DNA from: Actinomyces sp.
Lineage (GTDB): Bacteria > Actinomycetota > Actinomycetes > Actinomycetales > Actinomycetaceae
Direction: 5' to 3'
NCBI RefSeq assembly: GCF_030530635.1
Contig: NZ_JAUMUL010000100.1
Span: forward strand, 1-6,619
DNA: 6,619 nucleotides
Below the pieces are notes generated by a model. That model did no database searches, was not told the DNA's origin, and was given only the letters and a program-made list of their open reading frames with translations. A program made the position numbers and the translations under genes. Below are positions 5,904 to 6,619 of this stretch, piece after piece (position 1 is the first letter of the stretch; every line of letters begins with the position of its first letter).

Positions 5904-6619
5904 GTCTCCTTCATCGACGGGCAACAAGGCGGACCTTGGGGCCTGTGCCGGTTCTGTCAGGCGCTTACTAGTGCCGGTGTCAAGATCGCCCCTACCCGTC
6001 CTGCCGGGCCCGCAAGTCCCGTCCCCCATCGGCAAGGAGTAGACGCGACCAGGCTCTGAAGGCCGAAACCAGCAGAGTGCATGAGAACAACTACTGCGTA
6101 CTGGGCGCAAGGAAGATGCACGCCATGCGGGGCCGGCCCGAGGCCTCCGCCCGGCACGGCCTGGGGCATGCGACGCCTGCTGCACCGCGGGTGCGTCTGA
6201 TGCGGGACATGGGCCTGCACGGCCACCGGCCGCGCCAAATCGCCCAGGACGACCCGGTCGGCTCCTAAGGAGCAGTGCCCCGCGGACCTGGTCAAAAGAC
6301 ACTTCAGCGCGTTCAGACCCAACGAGTTGTGGGTGGCGGACATTCCCCCACTACGTGGGAGGTACCCCCACCTACGTACGAACCCTGTCCGGCTGGGTGG
6401 TGCGCCTGCTTTCGCCCGCCGACGTCTACTCCCGGCGGATCATCGGCTGGCAGACCACCCGCGAGCTTGTACACCGACCTGGCCCAGGGGCGCCCTACGC
6501 ATGGGGATCTGGCAGCGTCCGGCGCGAGGGCGCTGACCTTACCGGCCTGATCCACCACACGCGGCCGGGGAGTGCAGTACCGGGCCATCCGTTACGGGCA
6601 GGCCCCCTCCGACTGCGAC
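5904..6619 (+). pseudogene. IS3 transposase OrfB, multiply frameshifted, partial
   Basis: OrfB carries the DDE integrase core. Recognisable blocks in successive frames are VSFIDGQQGG and CQALTSAGVKIAP (5904 on), then after a shift near 6040 DQALKAETSRVHENNY and LGARKMHAMR, ARHGLGH, RLMRDMGLHG, then after a shift near 6230 SPRTTRSAPKEQCPADLV and RHFSAFRPNELWVADI with the first catalytic Asp at 6339-6341. A 25-base insertion follows, then TYVRTLSGWV and ADVYSRRIIGWQTT with the second Asp, a shift near 6466, LYTDLA, GADLTGLIHH and GVQYRAIRYGQA. The catalytic Glu would lie beyond the window. Compared with intact relatives, substitutions accompany the indels. The gene is dead as read. Confidence 0.75.
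6345..6371. repeat. REP-like hairpin insertion inside IS3 orfB
   Basis: Twenty-five bases (6345-6369) separate the ATT and ACC codons of the otherwise continuous block ADI-TYV. The insert begins and ends with CCCCC; counting the neighbouring bases, CCCCCAC occurs at 6345-6351 and again at 6365-6371. Inside, CCCAC and GTGGG form a five-base stem around TAC. Similar hairpins with TGGGAGGT-x-CCCC are, from memory, scattered in actinomycete genomes. Confidence 0.5.

Larger units (their letters stand above)
5515..6619 (+). mobile_element. IS3-family insertion sequence, decayed, runs off the window
   Basis: The left terminal repeat starts at 5515 and is followed by orfA and orfB remnants in the usual order on the plus strand. 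The element continues beyond 6619, so the right end, the last catalytic Glu and any target duplication cannot be seen. At least six frameshifts plus a 25-base insertion interrupt the two reading frames. It was inserted into the gene fragment on its left. Confidence 0.8.

Noticed and set aside
5723..5971. An 82-codon plus-strand frame as an independent small gene
   Set aside because: Its first half is the IS3 OrfA helix and its second half is a frameshifted read of OrfA/OrfB; it is part of the IS3 remnant.
1..6619. CRISPR array, tRNA or rRNA gene, or replication origin
   Set aside because: No regularly spaced repeats, cloverleaf, rRNA core sequence or iteron cluster was seen on either strand.

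Overview
The window looks like a stretch of a high-GC Gram-positive (Actinomycetota) genome, perhaps a member of the Actinomycetaceae, although the taxon is inferred from protein style and not tested. The support is the roughly two-thirds GC of the core genes, an actinobacterial-type peptide chain release factor 2, a Tad-type pilus gene pair and remnants of IS3 and ISL3 transposases typical of these bacteria. The left edge (1-80) is almost pure G and C runs and may be an assembly or read artefact.

Layout from left to right. Positions 92-358 hold a RelE/ParE-like toxin fragment on the plus strand without a start codon or a visible antitoxin. Positions 449-1753 encode an intact ATP-grasp carboxylate-amine ligase on the plus strand with a good ribosome binding site. 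It stands alone, so its substrate cannot be read from context. Convergent to it is prfB (1893-3014, minus), complete, with SPF and GGQ motifs at the expected places and no programmed frameshift. Upstream of prfB lies a 120-base segment bounded by 22-base imperfect inverted repeats (3080-3199), MITE-like in form. Then comes the distal end of a Tad pilus operon on the minus strand: a TadG-like protein (3208-3744) and, overlapping it by ATGA, a TadE-like protein (from 3741) whose N-terminal part is lost near position 4073.

At that breakpoint the composition changes. A non-coding stretch of about 350 bases leads into a 239-residue three-helix membrane protein of about 54% GC (4426-5145, plus), the best candidate for foreign cargo. 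Three bases after its stop codon an ISL3-type terminal inverted repeat begins, followed by the decayed C-terminal end of an ISL3 transposase (minus). Next is the C-terminal fragment of an unrecognised protein (5393-5514, minus), cut by the left end of an IS3-family element (5515 to the window end, plus). The IS3 orfA and orfB are broken by many small frameshifts, and orfB carries a 25-base C-flanked hairpin insertion that resembles a REP-type sequence.

Overall the window is a mosaic: one conserved housekeeping gene (prfB) and the tail of a pilus operon, with accessory or mobile DNA on both sides. I see no complete new multi-gene system. The items that most deserve a second look are the orphan ATP-grasp enzyme, the inverted-repeat element before prfB, the low-GC membrane protein and the layered decay of insertion sequences.
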